From contig DATKZI010000014.1 of NCBI GenBank assembly GCA_035528035.1, forward strand, positions 372,001-436,000: a stretch of DNA of 64,000 nt, written 5' to 3'. Positions 44,669 through 54,096 of this stretch are shown here, in pieces; the stretch's first letter is position 1, and the number at the start of each line of letters is the position of its first letter. The stretch is from JABLTI01 sp035528035 (lineage in GTDB: Archaea > Asgardarchaeota > Heimdallarchaeia > JABLTI01). The translations under genes were made by a program, and so were the position numbers. The notes beneath the pieces were generated by a model. The model saw only the letters and a program-made list of their open reading frames with translations. It searched no databases and was not told the DNA's origin.

Positions 44669-46385
44669 CTTCACATGGATTTTGAACGGAAATACTAGCA
44701 GTTTCTTCTCTTAAAGGTCTACGTAAAACTTTACCTACTGGACTAAGAGGTAATTCTTTGCGATATTCAAAGACTTTTGGTACCTTATAAGGAGCTAAGT
44801 TTTGTTTACAATAAGCCTTCAATGTTTTCGAATCGAGTTCTGGAGCACCAGAAGCAGCAACTAACACAGCTTTGATAACTTCGTTTAAGTTTTCATCTTT
44901 AAATGGAATGACTGCTGCAAGTGAAATGTCTGGATGATTACACAAGCAAGTTTCAACATCCAAAGGCCAAACTTGATATCCAGAAGTAAAAATGCAATCC
45001 TTCAAGCGATCTACAATGACAAAGAATCCTTGTTCATCCATTTTCACTACATCGCCAGTTTTCAACCAACCATCTGAAGTAATAACATTTTTAGTTTCTT
45101 CAGGTTTGTTCCAATAACCTTTCATTATTTGTGGACCTTTAACTAATAACTCTCCTTCAGTTGTGAGTTTATTTTCTGAGTTAAAAGTTTCTTGGATATC
45201 CTCACCAGTTTTTAAATCAATTATTTTTGCTTGAGTATTAGGTATAGGAATACCTATTCCTAAGCGTCTTATGTGTTTATCAGCAGGATTAATATGAGTT
45301 ACAGGTGATGCTTCAGTAAGACCAAAACCTTCTACTAATAAAGCGCCAGTTTTTTCTTCATATTTATTCATAGTATCTGGATGTAAAGCACTTCCACCTG
45401 AGATACTAATACGTAATGATGACCATTCATAATCTGATACTTTAGGATGTTCAGCAATTTTTTGGAATAGAGTCGGTACACCCATAAAGAATTGTATCTT
45501 GTAATTTTGAACGAGTTTCATTATTGTCTCTAATTTCCTTGGATCAGGTGTAAGAACAATCATACCACCAACAGACATTGGCCAAAGGAAAGATGTAGTG
45601 AGACCAAAGATATGTGAAAAGGGTAAAGCTCCCAAATGAGTATCTTGAACACCAGGATATTTACCACCAATCCATTCTATCCAATAATCAATAACTTTAG
45701 CTTGAGAAACTAAATTGTAGTGAGTTAACATTGCTCCTTTTGGTGTTCCAGTTGTTCCCCCAGTATATTGTAAAGCAGCTAAATCTTCTTGTGGATTAAT
45801 TTTTATTTTAAGTTCTTTATCCTTTCCATTCTTAAGAACATCTTTGTATTTTAATTCAGTTTCATTAGGTTTGAGATTTTTCCTGGCAATAAGATTTTTG
45901 TAAAAGAAACCTTTCAAAGAAGACAATTCATCTGCAACAGAAGAGACTATTACATGCTCAAGATCAGAACGTTCTCTAACTGCACGTACATTTTCTAAGA
46001 ATAAATCTAAAGTAATTAGAATTTTTGAACTACTATCTTTCAATTGAAATTCTATTTCTTTAAGAGTATTCAATGGACTAATTGCAGTAACAACAGCACC
46101 TGCGTAAAGGGTGCTTAAATAGCTAATAACATACTGTGGACAATTTGGCATGAGTATAGCTATTCGATCGCCTTTTTTAACACCAAGATCAACTAAAGCA
46201 TTAGCTAATTTCATAATTTCAAGCTTTGCTTGAGCATATGTTTTTGTTTTCCCTTCAAAAACTAGAAAGGTCATATCACTTGCATTTGCAGCCGAATCAA
46301 AAAAAAGATCTGCTAAACTTTTATTTTTGGGAATGTCAACCTCAGTGGGTATATTCTTATGGTAGACTGAATTCCATCGAGCCAT
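44664..46385 (-). CDS. long-chain acyl-CoA synthetase / AMP-forming ligase
   Basis: 573 residues of the ANL superfamily. A3/P-loop motif YTGGTTGTPKGAML, GFGLTEASPVTHINP, adenine-site WLKTGDVVKMDEQGFFVIVDRLKD, and the C-terminal lysine in SPVGKVLRRPLR. It activates a carboxylic acid to an acyl-adenylate and then the CoA thioester. The overall pattern is FadD-like, but the acid cannot be fixed. Asgard genomes often encode several such ligases for fatty or organic acids. Confidence 0.92.
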   Translation of the reverse strand: MARWNSVYHKNIPTEVDIPKNKSLADLFFDSAANASDMTFLVFEGKTKTYAQAKLEIMKLANALVDLGVKKGDRIAILMPNCPQYVISYLSTLYAGAVVTAISPLNTLKEIEFQLKDSSSKILITLDLFLENVRAVRERSDLEHVIVSSVADELSSLKGFFYKNLIARKNLKPNETELKYKDVLKNGKDKELKIKINPQEDLAALQYTGGTTGTPKGAMLTHYNLVSQAKVIDYWIEWIGGKYPGVQDTHLGALPFSHIFGLTTSFLWPMSVGGMIVLTPDPRKLETIMKLVQNYKIQFFMGVPTLFQKIAEHPKVSDYEWSSLRISISGGSALHPDTMNKYEEKTGALLVEGFGLTEASPVTHINPADKHIRRLGIGIPIPNTQAKIIDLKTGEDIQETFNSENKLTTEGELLVKGPQIMKGYWNKPEETKNVITSDGWLKTGDVVKMDEQGFFVIVDRLKDCIFTSGYQVWPLDVETCLCNHPDISLAAVIPFKDENLNEVIKAVLVAASGAPELDSKTLKAYCKQNLAPYKVPKVFEYRKELPLSPVGKVLRRPLREETASISVQNPCEE

Positions 46386-46827
46386 AATTTTTGTCTCCTG
46401 TTTTAATTATAGTTGTAATAGTTAAAGAAATTAATTATTTCTATTGCAATGATAAACATGTTGCTTTAAAAATTTCTTGTAGTAGTTATTTATAAGTATT
46501 TTTTAATACTTTTCCCTAAAAAAATACCTTTTTTAAAAATTCCTTTGGCAAATTTTGATTTCAAATATTATATATGAAATAAATAATTCCTTTTATGATA
46601 AATAAGTAACTATTATTAGCCTTATAAGGAAAGTGAATAACCTAATAAAGAAAAGGTTTAAATATTTTTTAGTGAAGTGAAATAATAGCAGGTAGGTTTA
46701 TCCTATGAACTATCAACTAGATTAATTACAATTGCTTTCATCTACTATTTAGTAGAATTTAGCATAAAAATACTTGAGAAGCATACCATTGAAAAATGGG
46801 GTATGATTCGTTCGGAGGGTGGGTCTA
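46386..46827. promoter_or_regulatory. 440-bp divergent intergenic region with leader hairpins
   Basis: There is no gene of credible length. The inverted repeat TCTACT-ATTT-AGTAGA is at 46741-46756. At 46782-46805 a stem of nine pairs with a 2-nt GG bulge closes on a GAAA loop, followed 8 nt later by GGAGGG (46813-46818) and the presumed TTG start of the broken permease. The hairpin position suggests a structured leader controlling translation. Confidence 0.45.
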
Positions 46828-47756
46828 TTGAATAAAAAGTAGACACCCAAATTAATGATGAGACTGAAGTTTCATCAAACAATACTAAAACACCAAAAAC
46901 AAATCAAAAAAACAGAATCCTATATTTCTTTAAAGAAACAAGAGGAGGATCTTACCTCTTTAATATTGGTAAAATACTTCTTCCATTTATAGCAATTGGA
47001 TTATTGTATGAGATAATAGCAGTAATTTTAAATGCCACTGTTCCAATTTTAGATTCTAAAATTTTACCACCAATGCATGATATTATTGTATACGCTTGGA
47101 ATGCTTTATTTCCTGGAGCAGATTCCTACGCACATTTAGTGTTTTTTGATATCGGTTGGAGTTTCTTACGAGTTTTAATGGGGTTTGGTATAGGCGTAGT
47201 ATCAAGTGTTATCACAGGCATTCTTATGGGATTGAGTAAATGGTTGTATCGATTTTTGAATCCAATATTTAGTTTATTAATATCAGTCCCAACTCTAGCT
47301 TGGGTACCTATTCTATTAATAATAATTGGACTTAATACGAAAACAATAACAATTGCGCTTAGCTGTTTCTTTCCAGTAGTTTATAGCACTACCAATGGTA
47401 GTAGATCCATAGATAGGAATCTTATCTGGTCCGCTCAAATAATGGGAGCAAATAAATTTGAAATATTTATTGACGTTCTTTTACCTGGATCATTAATATC
47501 TTTAATTATAGGATTAAGACTAGCAATAGGTTATTCTTGGAGAGCAGTTGTTGGTGCAGAAATTCTTGTATCCCTAACTGAAGGTATTGGTGGATATCTT
47601 ATGGGTGGTAGATCTGCAAATTTACCTGTGTAAATATTAGTAGGGATATTATTAATAGCTCTTGGGGGTTTGTTAATAGATGCAGTATTAATGGAACCAC
47701 TAGAACTTCTAACAATTAAGAGATGGAGTTTAATTGAAAAATCAAAAGGAAAATAA
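46828..47756 (+). pseudogene. NitT/TauT-type ABC transporter permease, disrupted
   Basis: Reading joined frames gives a permease of the SsuC/TauC family: IGKILLPFIAIGLLYEIIAVILNATVPILDSKILPP, six helices, the EAA loop IMGANKFEIFIDVLLPGSL, and a C-terminal ERW-like KRWSL end. Two lesions break it. The TTG at 46828, the only start with a ribosome site, is one base out of frame; a single A is missing in the run 46834-46838. A TAA at 47631-47633 cuts the frame before the last helix, and the 40 codons after it still read as the normal C-terminus. The surviving open piece is 47004-47633. Confidence 0.8.
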
Positions 47757-48594
47757 GTGAAAAAAATATCTGAAGGAAAAATCAAGATTAAAGCCACAAA
47801 CCTAATGAAGGTTTTCAAGGAAAGAAAACAAATAGTTGTTGCTCTCGAGAATATGAATTTAGAAATTCAAGAGGGAGAATTTGCGGTAATTGTGGGTCCT
47901 AGTGGTTTATGGTAAATCAACTTTCCTTAATATGATTGCTGGCTTTGAAAAGATAACAGAAGGAGAGCTGCTTCTTGATAATGGGCCTATTTTAAAACCA
48001 GGTAAAAATCGTGGTTTTGTTTTTCAAGATTTTGCACTATATCCTTGGAAAACTGTTAAAGGGAATATTAGGATGCCTCTTGAAATCGGTGGAGAGAAAT
48101 CTGATAAAGAAATTGAAACAGCTGTTAATGAATACATTAAATTTGTAGGATTAAAAGGATTTGAAAATGCTTATCCTCATATATTATCAGGTGGTATGAA
48201 ACAAAGAGTGGGATTGGCTCGAGCATTGGTTTATAATCCTGATGTCTTGCTGATGGATGAACCATTTGGAGCATTAGATGCTCAAACGAGAAAATTAATG
48301 CAACAAGAGCTAATACGAATTTGGGAATTGGAATCTGAACGTGGTAAGAAGAAGACAGTAGTATTTATCACTCATTCTGTCATAGAGGCTGTATATTTAG
48401 CTGATAAAATCTATGTTATGAGTGCAAGACCTGGTCATATAAAAGCAGTAATTGATGTACCAATAAAACGACCTCGAAGTTATACGGAAGAGAGTTATGT
48501 AGAAAAAAGAGAAGAAGTTCTATCCTATCTTGAGGAAGAAGTTACTAAAGCAGATGAACAGATGCGAAAAGTTGGAACAGTTCATTTTGATTAA
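47757..48594 (+). pseudogene. NitT/TauT-type ABC ATPase, frameshifted in Walker A
   Basis: GTG at 47757, directly after the permease stop and preceded by AAAGGA, opens a TauB/SsuB-like ATPase (KATNLMKVF, FAVIVGPSG), which then hits TAA at 47913. The next frame continues with GKSTFLNMIAG to 48594, including ILSGGMKQRVGLARAL, VLLMDEPFGALD and ITHSVIEAVYLADKIYV. One extra base between 47907 and 47910 separates the two parts exactly inside Walker A (four bases where one codon belongs). No substrate-binding protein gene is in the window. Confidence 0.85.
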
Positions 48595-48786
48595 ATAATA
48601 ATGTTCATTTAATCTAAAGAATACACTTCAAAATTTCTTTCTTTAATTATTTTATAAAGTTTAATTTACTAAATGAAGGATATATTGGTTTTACATGATA
48701 ATTAAATTAATTATGCATTTTTTTTATTAATTTGTAATCCTCAAGACTTAAGTGCTACGAAATTAATTGTTATATGTGAATTAAAA

Positions 48787-50217
48787 ATGAAAGAATATGA
48801 TGTTATAGCTATAGGCACAGGTTCTGCTATGAATATTGTTAGCTCACTTCTTAACAATCAACCTGATTTAAAAATAGCTGTTATTGACAAAGATACACCT
48901 GGAGGTATATGCCTTACAAAAGGATGTATACCAACCAAGATTTTATTATACCCTTCTGAAATTATTCAAAATATTAAAAGAGCAGGGATATTCGGGATAG
49001 ACGTAGAAATTAAGAAAATTGATTTTAAATTTATAATGGAACGAATGCGTAAAATCATTGGTCACGATATGAGTAATATAAAAGCTGGATTATCAGAAAC
49101 TAAGGAATTAGATTTTTATCAAGAAAAAGCTGAATTTATTGGTCCTTATACATTAACTGTTGGGAAAGAAAACATAAAAGGTAAAACCATTCTTCTATGT
49201 ACAGGATCTAAACCAAAAATCCCCTTAATAGTAGGTTTAGAGAAGATCAATTACTATACAAGTGATAGTATATTACAAATTAATGAATTGCCTAAATCTA
49301 TCTGTATAATTGGTGGCGGATACATCGCAGCTGAATACGGTCATTTCTTTTCTTCAATGGGTTCTAAAGTAACTATTATTGGACGTAACCCCCAATTTTT
49401 ACCACAAGAAGAACCTGAAGTTTCAGATTTAGCCTTGAAAGAATTAAGGAATAATATAGAAATCATAACGAATGCTGAAGTAAGAGAAATTGATGGTTTG
49501 AAAGACGGAAGAAAGAAAATTATTGCCGTAAATAGAGAAACAAGGAATAAAATAGCCATAGAAGCTGATGAAGTATTAGTAGCAGTTGGTCGAAGTGCTA
49601 ATACAAATATCCTTCATCCAAATAAAAGTAGGATAAGCACAGATGAAGATGGATGGATAATTGTAAATGATTATCTTGAAACAACAAAATCAAACATTTG
49701 GGCATTTGGAGATGCGAATGGCAGATATTTATTCAAACATGTTGGGAATTATGAAAGCTTGATAGTATATTATAATGCTTTTCATAAACAAAAACTGAAA
49801 GCAGATTATCATGCAATTCCACATGCAGTTTTTACAGAACCAGAAATTGCTAGTGTTGGGATGCTAGAAGCAGAAGCAGTAAAGAAATTTGGAAAGGCAA
49901 ATATACTCATTGGTTTTCACCTATATCAAGATACAGCAAAAGGCACTGCTATGGAATTGAAAGATTACTTTGTGAAGATAATCGTCAATAAGGAAACCAT
50001 GGAAATTTTAGGCGCGCATATAATTGGTCCCCAAGCTTCAGTTTTAATCCAAGAAATAATTACTCTTATGTATACTCAGGAGCAAAGTGTCTTACCAATA
50101 ATGAGGGGAATGCACATTCATCCAGCTCTACCTGAAGTTGTTGAACGAGCGGGATCAAATCTAATGTCAATTGAACAATATCATCATAAGTTGAAACATT
50201 TGGGTTTTGAAATATAA
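48787..50217 (+). CDS. dihydrolipoyl dehydrogenase family protein
   Basis: 476 residues. FAD-binding GTGSAMNIV, redox-active disulfide in CLTKGCIP, NAD-binding IIGGGYIAAEYGHFFSSMG, second FAD motif with ANGRYLFKH, and a C-terminal dimer interface with the catalytic pair in HIHPALPEVVERA. It oxidises dihydrolipoamide with NAD in 2-oxoacid dehydrogenase or glycine-cleavage complexes; mercuric-reductase relatives have extra C-terminal cysteines that are absent here. No E1 or E2 gene is near, so the complex is unknown. Confidence 0.92.
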   Translation: MKEYDVIAIGTGSAMNIVSSLLNNQPDLKIAVIDKDTPGGICLTKGCIPTKILLYPSEIIQNIKRAGIFGIDVEIKKIDFKFIMERMRKIIGHDMSNIKAGLSETKELDFYQEKAEFIGPYTLTVGKENIKGKTILLCTGSKPKIPLIVGLEKINYYTSDSILQINELPKSICIIGGGYIAAEYGHFFSSMGSKVTIIGRNPQFLPQEEPEVSDLALKELRNNIEIITNAEVREIDGLKDGRKKIIAVNRETRNKIAIEADEVLVAVGRSANTNILHPNKSRISTDEDGWIIVNDYLETTKSNIWAFGDANGRYLFKHVGNYESLIVYYNAFHKQKLKADYHAIPHAVFTEPEIASVGMLEAEAVKKFGKANILIGFHLYQDTAKGTAMELKDYFVKIIVNKETMEILGAHIIGPQASVLIQEIITLMYTQEQSVLPIMRGMHIHPALPEVVERAGSNLMSIEQYHHKLKHLGFEI

Positions 50218-50223
50218 TAGTTA

Positions 50224-50247
50224 AGTGAGAAAAAATTTTTTCTCACT
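50224..50247. terminator. 24-bp perfect palindrome after the lpd-like gene
   Basis: A 12+12-bp perfect palindrome: AGTGAGAAAAAA (50224-50235), its complement at 50236-50247. It lies 7 bp past the stop. It could form a hairpin terminator or be a dimeric operator before the 50307 gene. Confidence 0.55.
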
Positions 50248-50306
50248 CATAAAATATTAATGCAAAACATTTTAAGAAATGATTGCAAAAATAATGAGAG
50301 ATAACT

Positions 50307-51290
50307 ATGAATACTGCTACTAATTCTAAAGAACCATTAACTATTTTAAATAAGCAATATCGATGGTCACTATACGCATTTCTTATTGATATGATAAGTT
50401 TCACATTATTAAATGGTTTAATTCTTACCTTATTGATCTTACATCGTAATGTTGATTCTTCTGTATCAATTAAAAACTGGGTGATTTCTTTAACAGGTAT
50501 ATTATTGGAATTATCAGCAGGAGGAATTGCTTTTCTTGACTCCTATAGAAAAAATCCAAAAGAAAGATTGTTTGGTGCGAGGATATTTAATTTGCCAGTT
50601 TATACATTTACACTAATCATTACTGCAACAATCTTCTGGAATAGTGTATATGTTTTTCCAATCGTTTATGGTGGTGTTTGTGGGGGATTTGCTGGATACT
50701 TAGCTGGAGGATTAGCTTATCCTAATTTCTTTATTAAAGTTAAGGATATTATATTTAGAATAACTTTCGGTGGATGGATAGGAGTATTCTTAGGAACAAT
50801 TTCGGGATCAGTTATAGCTTACATTATAGAATTTTATGTAAACGATTTTCCAGGAGGACCTTTTGGAGGAATATTTATGGGCTTTTGGGGTGGGGCATTG
50901 ATTTCAGGACCCATTGCTACAGTTCTATTAGCTTTATTACAAAAGAAGGAAAAATTCACCCTTTTCTTTACGAAACTTCTTATTTATGGTACCATAGAGG
51001 AAGTTGCTGATGATTTAGAGAAATATTTCAAATCATCTGATAACACAGAATTGGATATTAATTTTTGTGATATTTTTATAGAATATAATGATGAAGAAGT
51101 TAAAGCAAAAAATGAATCTGATAAAACTGTTTGGAAACGAATTTTACGTGTTTTGATCTTTATTGTTTATTTAGCTAATCCATGGGAACAAGATATGGAT
51201 CAATATCGTATTGACACTTTTAAACAAATTTTCACCTTAGCTGCTCAAAAGAAAGGCTATTCAATTTCTGAAAATATAATTACTGTTTAA
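50307..51290 (+). CDS. unknown multi-helix membrane protein with Gly-rich helices
   Basis: 327 residues, family unknown. Predicted helices are at about 23-45, 57-77, 96-115, 117-138, 152-176 and 186-211. Several are glycine-rich (GGVCGGFAGYLAGG, GGPFGGIFMGFWGG), as in tightly packed channels or transporters. The last 115 residues are soluble and charged. A transport role is a guess only. Confidence 0.75.
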   Translation: MNTATNSKEPLTILNKQYRWSLYAFLIDMISFTLLNGLILTLLILHRNVDSSVSIKNWVISLTGILLELSAGGIAFLDSYRKNPKERLFGARIFNLPVYTFTLIITATIFWNSVYVFPIVYGGVCGGFAGYLAGGLAYPNFFIKVKDIIFRITFGGWIGVFLGTISGSVIAYIIEFYVNDFPGGPFGGIFMGFWGGALISGPIATVLLALLQKKEKFTLFFTKLLIYGTIEEVADDLEKYFKSSDNTELDINFCDIFIEYNDEEVKAKNESDKTVWKRILRVLIFIVYLANPWEQDMDQYRIDTFKQIFTLAAQKKGYSISENIITV

Positions 51291-51350
51291 CTTTCTTCTT
51301 TATCTATGAAAGTTTTAATAGGATTATATTTCTTATTTTTATAATATGAG

Positions 51351-52787
51351 TTGGTTCAAGTGGAATTTGCTATCATTAATACTAAGCTTCTTACTTTTCA
51401 AGGTAACAACCTTGGAATTATAGATGATGGTGGTCTTGGTTTTAAAGAAGGGGAAATATCTTTCGTTGGCAAAATGGATGATTTTCATTATCATTCTGCT
51501 GAAAAGGTAATAGATGGGTCAAGACATGTAACTATGCCTGGTTTAATCAATGCTCATACCCATACAGGATTAACACTTCTTAGAGGGGGAGCTCAAGATT
51601 TACCAGAAATAGAATGGATGAATAAAGGTTTGGGACCTATCACTCGTCACATGACATCAGAGGATTTTATTGTTGGTTCAAAATTGGGTGTTGTCGAGGG
51701 ATTAATGTCTGGAACAACTACTTTCTGTGAATATGCTTCAAACGTTGAAAAATTAGTTGAAGAGGTTTATCTACCCTTCAATACTCGAGTTGTTGCTACT
51801 GAAACAATAAATGAGATTAGTCCAAAACGAGATCATTTGAAACCTACTGATCTATATGAATTTGATAGAGAGAAAGGTGAACGAGCATTTAAACAAGCTG
51901 TTCAACTAGTTTCTAAATATAAGAATACTGAATTAGTAACTAGTATGTTTGGTCCACAAGCATTAGATATGATCTCATTAGAATTCTTACAAATAATCAA
52001 AGATGAAGCCATTAAAAGAGAAACAGGTTTACATATGCATGTCGCTCAAGGAGAACGAGAGAGATTACAAATAAAAGGAAGATATGGAAATGATATCACT
52101 ACTGTAAAAGTATTAGAGAAAAATAGATTTCTTGATGAAAATCTTATAGCAGCTCATTGCCACGATACCACCATTCAAGAACGTGAGTTACTAGTTAAAC
52201 AGGGAGTTAAGATAGTTTGTTGTCCAAATTCAATTAGTATGATTGATGGTATAGTACCTCCTGTTGGGCATTTTGTTTCTCTTGGTGGAAAAGTTGGTTT
52301 AGGTTCTGACCAAGCACCAGGTCCAGGATTGCATAATATGTTTAGTGAAATGAGGAGTATTAGCCAATTAACCAAAACAATGCATAAAGATCCAACACTT
52401 TTACCAGCTTGGGAAGTTTTACAATTGGGAACAAAAGGTGGAGCCCAAATTTTAGGATTAAATAATAAAATAGGTTCTCTAGAAGTAGGAAAACAAGCAG
52501 ATATTATTATGATAAATCATACAAGACCAAATCTTTCACCGGTAGTTACAAAACCATTTAGAACCTACATCCCTAACATTGTTTATTCTGCTACTGGATA
52601 TGAAGTAGAAAACGTCTTTATTCAAGGGAAAGAAATTATTGTGAATAAAAATTTTGTTTCAATAGATGTAGAAGAACTAGTGAAAGAAGCAAATAAACGG
52701 GCTGAAAAGATTTTTAATGATGCTATTGATGATTGGAAACAAGCTGGATCAAAATTAATAGAACATGTTGAAAGAGGTTTCCTCTAA
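51351..52787 (+). CDS. amidohydrolase-superfamily deaminase/hydrolase
   Basis: 478 residues. The metal-binding TIM barrel has HTHTGLTLLRGG after the strand PGLINAHTH, HMHVAQGERE, AAHCHDTT, and LGSDQAPGPGLHNMFSEMR with the catalytic Asp. This is the subfamily around SAH/MTA deaminase and guanine or atrazine chlorohydrolases. HMHVAQGE in place of the common HxHxAET means the substrate cannot be assumed. The start is TTG at 51351 or GTG at 51360; neither has a clear ribosome site. Confidence 0.88.
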   Translation: MVQVEFAIINTKLLTFQGNNLGIIDDGGLGFKEGEISFVGKMDDFHYHSAEKVIDGSRHVTMPGLINAHTHTGLTLLRGGAQDLPEIEWMNKGLGPITRHMTSEDFIVGSKLGVVEGLMSGTTTFCEYASNVEKLVEEVYLPFNTRVVATETINEISPKRDHLKPTDLYEFDREKGERAFKQAVQLVSKYKNTELVTSMFGPQALDMISLEFLQIIKDEAIKRETGLHMHVAQGERERLQIKGRYGNDITTVKVLEKNRFLDENLIAAHCHDTTIQERELLVKQGVKIVCCPNSISMIDGIVPPVGHFVSLGGKVGLGSDQAPGPGLHNMFSEMRSISQLTKTMHKDPTLLPAWEVLQLGTKGGAQILGLNNKIGSLEVGKQADIIMINHTRPNLSPVVTKPFRTYIPNIVYSATGYEVENVFIQGKEIIVNKNFVSIDVEELVKEANKRAEKIFNDAIDDWKQAGSKLIEHVERGFL

Positions 52788-52793
52788 AGAAAT

Positions 52794-53285
52794 TTACTTG
52801 TTGAGTTTAACTTGTTCAGCATGTTTCAGATACATTTTATATGTTTGTTCTTTTTGTTCTGTTTTAAGGCGAACAATAAACTCATCAAGATTATCATACC
52901 ATGTTTTCAAAGAGAAGTCTTTTCCCTTATCCTTCTTTTCTATTCGCTCATCGTATCTCATACGAAGATATTTACCTAAAGTCAAATTATAGGGGGTTAA
53001 GAAGTATTTTCGTATAAAGAACTGAATTGCTAAAAATTGTGAGAAAGAAACAGCTAATCCAATGATAACAATTGGCCATAATCGAAAATCTTTGACAATT
53101 GCAAAATACATAGAAATAGGAATGGATGATAAACCAGTTATCAATAGGGGAATAGCTATAACAATAAAACCAATTTCAAAAAATATGAAATTTCTATTAT
53201 GAACTCTTTCTTTTGCTGTTAATTGCTTTAAGCTTGGTTGCTTACTTCTTTTCTTTTTGAAATGAAAGCGTTGCATAGAGCTCAT
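52794..53285 (-). CDS. unknown two-helix membrane protein
   Basis: 163 residues, no family recognised. A basic N-terminus (5-30) is followed by hydrophobic segments at about 33-62 and 69-91 and a strongly charged, probably coiled-coil C-terminus (95-163). It converges with the amidohydrolase gene with only 6 bp between stops. Confidence 0.7.
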   Translation of the reverse strand: MSSMQRFHFKKKRSKQPSLKQLTAKERVHNRNFIFFEIGFIVIAIPLLITGLSSIPISMYFAIVKDFRLWPIVIIGLAVSFSQFLAIQFFIRKYFLTPYNLTLGKYLRMRYDERIEKKDKGKDFSLKTWYDNLDEFIVRLKTEQKEQTYKMYLKHAEQVKLNK

Positions 53286-53444
53286 TTTTTATTGACCTTC
53301 TTGTAAGTAATATATTTACATTATTTATTATTTCTATGATTATGAAAATAAAGTATGAAATTTTGTTTATTAGCTATTTCTAAAGTGCTTTTTATGAGAA
53401 AAATTTTTTAGCATTTAAGAAATACTTCAAGAATCTAGTATGAT

Positions 53445-54080
53445 ATGAATGATCAGAGGAACATTATTTTGAATGAAAATAAGATTATTCCAACAATTAA
53501 TTTCAAAATTCATCTTATCTTATTTTTTATTACAGCAACATTTTGGGTTCCAGTCTATAATCTTATTTGTTTACTCAGACTTAACAAATTAGCTCGTATA
53601 ACAGTTTCAGATGGTGTTCCATCTATAAGAAATAAAAGCATAGGCTTATTTTTCCTCAGTTTAACGTTTATTGGGGTATTTTTTACAATCTTTCGACGTT
53701 TTCAATTGTTTCATAATTATATAGAGAAATTAGATTCACATCTAGAAGTAAATTTTGTTGATAAACAAAAAGAAGATCAAGAATCGTTTAAAAGATTGAA
53801 CTGTTTGAAACCTTTGCCATATTTGGGTTTTGTTATTACGACATTATTAATGATAGGAATTCTTGTAACATCTTTCACAGTAACGATTTACCATTTAGTA
53901 GTTCCTACATGGGGAAGTGATGTATTAATGATACTATTTCCGATAGGCATGAGTTCAATATTCACAAGCATAGGATTTTGTGTAAGATCTATAAAGGAAG
54001 AATCTAAGTGGGTTAAAGCATTTAATGCTATAAACAAAGATGTAATGGATATAAAAAATAGAAAGGAATTATTAGTTTAG
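53445..54080 (+). CDS. membrane protein, DUF4234-like
   Basis: 211 residues. After about 25 polar residues come helices at about 27-48, 68-86, 127-152 and 157-180. The first pair (LILFFITATFWVPVYNLICLLRLNKLARI) resembles the DUF4234 pattern. The function is unknown. It converges with the Old-Yellow-Enzyme gene downstream (16 bp gap). Confidence 0.75.
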   Translation: MNDQRNIILNENKIIPTINFKIHLILFFITATFWVPVYNLICLLRLNKLARITVSDGVPSIRNKSIGLFFLSLTFIGVFFTIFRRFQLFHNYIEKLDSHLEVNFVDKQKEDQESFKRLNCLKPLPYLGFVITTLLMIGILVTSFTVTIYHLVVPTWGSDVLMILFPIGMSSIFTSIGFCVRSIKEESKWVKAFNAINKDVMDIKNRKELLV

Positions 54081-54096
54081 TTAAACTATTGCCTTG

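Noticed and set aside
47531..47818. Minus-strand open frame of 95 codons
   Set aside because: It mirrors the disrupted permease and ATPase genes, has no ribosome site and encodes no recognisable domain.
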